From the NCBI GenBank assembly GCA_945613785.1, contig CALZAJ010000016.1, positions 1-15,005 of the forward strand: 15,005 bases of DNA, written 5' to 3'. Below, one piece after another: positions 13,567 through 15,005 of this stretch (position 1 is the first letter of the stretch; each line of letters opens with the position of its first letter). The stretch comes from an uncultured Verrucomicrobiota bacterium (GTDB lineage Bacteria; Verrucomicrobiota; Kiritimatiellia; RFP12; UBA1067). Under the pieces are notes generated by a model that saw only the letters and a list, made by a program, of their open reading frames with translations, searched no databases and was not told the origin of the DNA. A program made the translations under genes and the position numbers.

Positions 13567-15005
13567 TCAGCCGATCGACGCGTGGTAGCTCTGGAGCGAG
13601 CGGACCTCGCCGAGACCGCTCATCGCCGCGCCGATGCCCTCGACCGCGGCCTGGGCGGCGGCGATCGTCGTCAGATACGGGACCTTGTACTTGATCGCGT
13701 TCTGACGGATGCGGCTGTCGTCGGCACGCGCGTCACGGCGGCCGGACGGCGTGTTGATGATGATCTTGACCTCGCGGTTCTTGATCGCGTCCAGGACGTC
13801 CGGACGGCCCTCGCCGATCTTGGCGATGATCGTGCCCTTCACGCCCTTCGACTTGAGGAACTTGATCGTGCCCTCGGTGCCGATGATCTCGAAGCCGAGC
13901 TGCGCGAAGCGCTGGACCGCCGAGACGGCGTCATCCGGCTTGTCGGAAAGCGAGACGAGCAGCTTGCCCGGCGTCGTCGGCAGCGGCGAGCCCGCGGCTT
14001 CCTGCGACTTGAAGTACGCCAGGCCGAAGGTGTCGGCGAGACCCAGGACCTCGCCCGTCGAACGCATTTCCGGCCCGAGCACGGGGTCAACCTCCGGGAA
14101 CTTCTCGAACGGCATCACGGCTTCCTTCACGCCGTAGTACGGAATGACCTTCTTCTTGTCGAGGCCGAGTTCCTTCACCGTCTTGCCGAGCATGAGCTCG
14201 GTCGCGATGCCGGCCATCTGCGTGCCCGCGACCTTCGACACCAGCGGGACCGTGCGCGACGCGCGCGGATTCGCCTCGATGACGTAGACCTTGCCGTTTT
14301 CGATCGCGAACTGCATGTTCATGAGACCGACGACCTTGAGCTCGCTCGCGATCTTGCGGGTGTACTCGAGAATCGTCGCCTTCGCGTCCTCGGGAATCGT
14401 CACCGGGGGGAGCACGCACGCCGAGTCGCCGGAGTGAATGCCCGCGAGCTCGATGTGCTGCATGATCGCCGGGATGAAGACGTCCTTGCCGTCGGAGAGC
14501 GCATCCGCCTCGCACTCCATCGCGTGGCAGAGGAAGCGGTCAAGGTAGAGCGGACGGTCCGGCGTCACGCCCACAGCCTTCGCGACGTATTCCTGGAGCA
14601 TCTGCTCGTCGTAGATGACCTCCATGCCGCGGCCGCCGAGAACGAAGGACGGACGGATGATGAGCGGATAGCCGAGCTTCGCCGCGCACGCGAGCGCGCC
14701 GTCGAGGTCGGACGCCATCATCGACTCCGGCATCGGGATGCCGAGCTTGTCCATGATCGAGTGGAAGAGATCGCGGTCCTCCGCGTCGTCGATCGAGTCG
14801 ACCGACGTGCCGAGGATCTTGCAGCCCGCTTCCTGGAGCTGACGGGCGATGTTGAGCGGGGTCTGGCCGCCGAACTGCACGATGATGCCTTCGGGCTTCT
14901 CGGCCTCGTAGATCTGGAGGACATCCTCGACCGTCACCGGCTCGAAGTAGAGCTTGTCGGACGTATCGTAGTCGGTCGACACCGTCTCGGGGTTGCAGTT
15001 GACGA
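13567..15005 (-). CDS. carB: Carbamoyl-phosphate synthase large subunit, C-terminal half (partial)
   Basis: The frame runs off the right edge; the first visible residues are VNCNPETVSTDYDTSDKLYF, the conserved segment near residue 600 of the roughly 1070-residue enzyme, so the upstream part is simply outside the window. The visible 478 residues hold the second ATP-grasp domain, which phosphorylates carbamate (VIVQFGGQTPLNIA, RPSFVLGGRGMEVIYDE, HIELAGIHSGDSAC, NPRASRTVPLVSK, LGPEMRSTGEV). The last 135 or so residues are the MGS-like allosteric domain (TEGT, IGEGRP, INTPSGRRDARADDSRIR), where UMP or ornithine acts in E. coli. The enzyme makes carbamoyl phosphate for UMP and arginine. It ends 5 nt before a strong hairpin. 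A functional link with pyrKD in the same window is clear, although they are separate units here. Confidence 0.97.
   Translation of the reverse strand, partial: VNCNPETVSTDYDTSDKLYFEPVTVEDVLQIYEAEKPEGIIVQFGGQTPLNIARQLQEAGCKILGTSVDSIDDAEDRDLFHSIMDKLGIPMPESMMASDLDGALACAAKLGYPLIIRPSFVLGGRGMEVIYDEQMLQEYVAKAVGVTPDRPLYLDRFLCHAMECEADALSDGKDVFIPAIMQHIELAGIHSGDSACVLPPVTIPEDAKATILEYTRKIASELKVVGLMNMQFAIENGKVYVIEANPRASRTVPLVSKVAGTQMAGIATELMLGKTVKELGLDKKKVIPYYGVKEAVMPFEKFPEVDPVLGPEMRSTGEVLGLADTFGLAYFKSQEAAGSPLPTTPGKLLVSLSDKPDDAVSAVQRFAQLGFEIIGTEGTIKFLKSKGVKGTIIAKIGEGRPDVLDAIKNREVKIIINTPSGRRDARADDSRIRQNAIKYKVPYLTTIAAAQAAVEGIGAAMSGLGEVRSLQSYHASIG

Overview
The window is about 15 kb of GC-rich DNA in which every convincing gene lies on the minus strand, so transcription runs from high to low coordinates. 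The gene set suggests a fermentative anaerobe: a fused aldehyde/alcohol dehydrogenase, a thioredoxin-like [2Fe-2S] protein, and the NAD-linked two-subunit dihydroorotate dehydrogenase. The large secreted VIT/vWA/DUF2135 protein and the strong G/C third-position bias fit a gut-type member of the PVC group (Kiritimatiellota, Verrucomicrobiota or Lentisphaerota). That placement is an inference; no rRNA or other phylogenetic marker is present.

Layout in transcription order (right to left). The 3' half of carB (pyrimidine/arginine pathway) enters at the right edge and ends at a strong hairpin. A 1392-residue SNF2-family ATPase with a large, poorly recognised N-terminal half follows. Next is a tight four-gene unit: galE, a shortened cysteine-free uracil-DNA-glycosylase-like gene overlapping galE by 4 nt, pyrK and pyrD. 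Then come a secreted VIT-vWA-DUF2135 protein with a perfect 12-bp hairpin terminator, adhE with a near-consensus promoter, and at the left edge the start of a NuoE-like [2Fe-2S] protein carrying an in-frame TAG.

How the genes work together. carB and pyrKD both serve UMP synthesis but are separated by SNF2 and galE. PyrK and PyrD should form the NAD-dependent dihydroorotate dehydrogenase (class 1B). AdhE regenerates NAD+ by reducing acetyl-CoA to ethanol, and the partial [2Fe-2S] protein downstream may belong to NAD(P)H or hydrogenase electron transfer. The SNF2 protein and the VIT protein have no obvious partner in the window.

No gap between genes exceeds about 215 bp. No tRNA, rRNA, CRISPR array, transposase or integrase was seen. 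The least ordinary points are the amber codon in the left-edge gene, the degenerate UDG-fold gene with a HolD-like layout, two related sequences on either side of the SNF2 gene together with a possible gene remnant before its start, and a structured adhE promoter.
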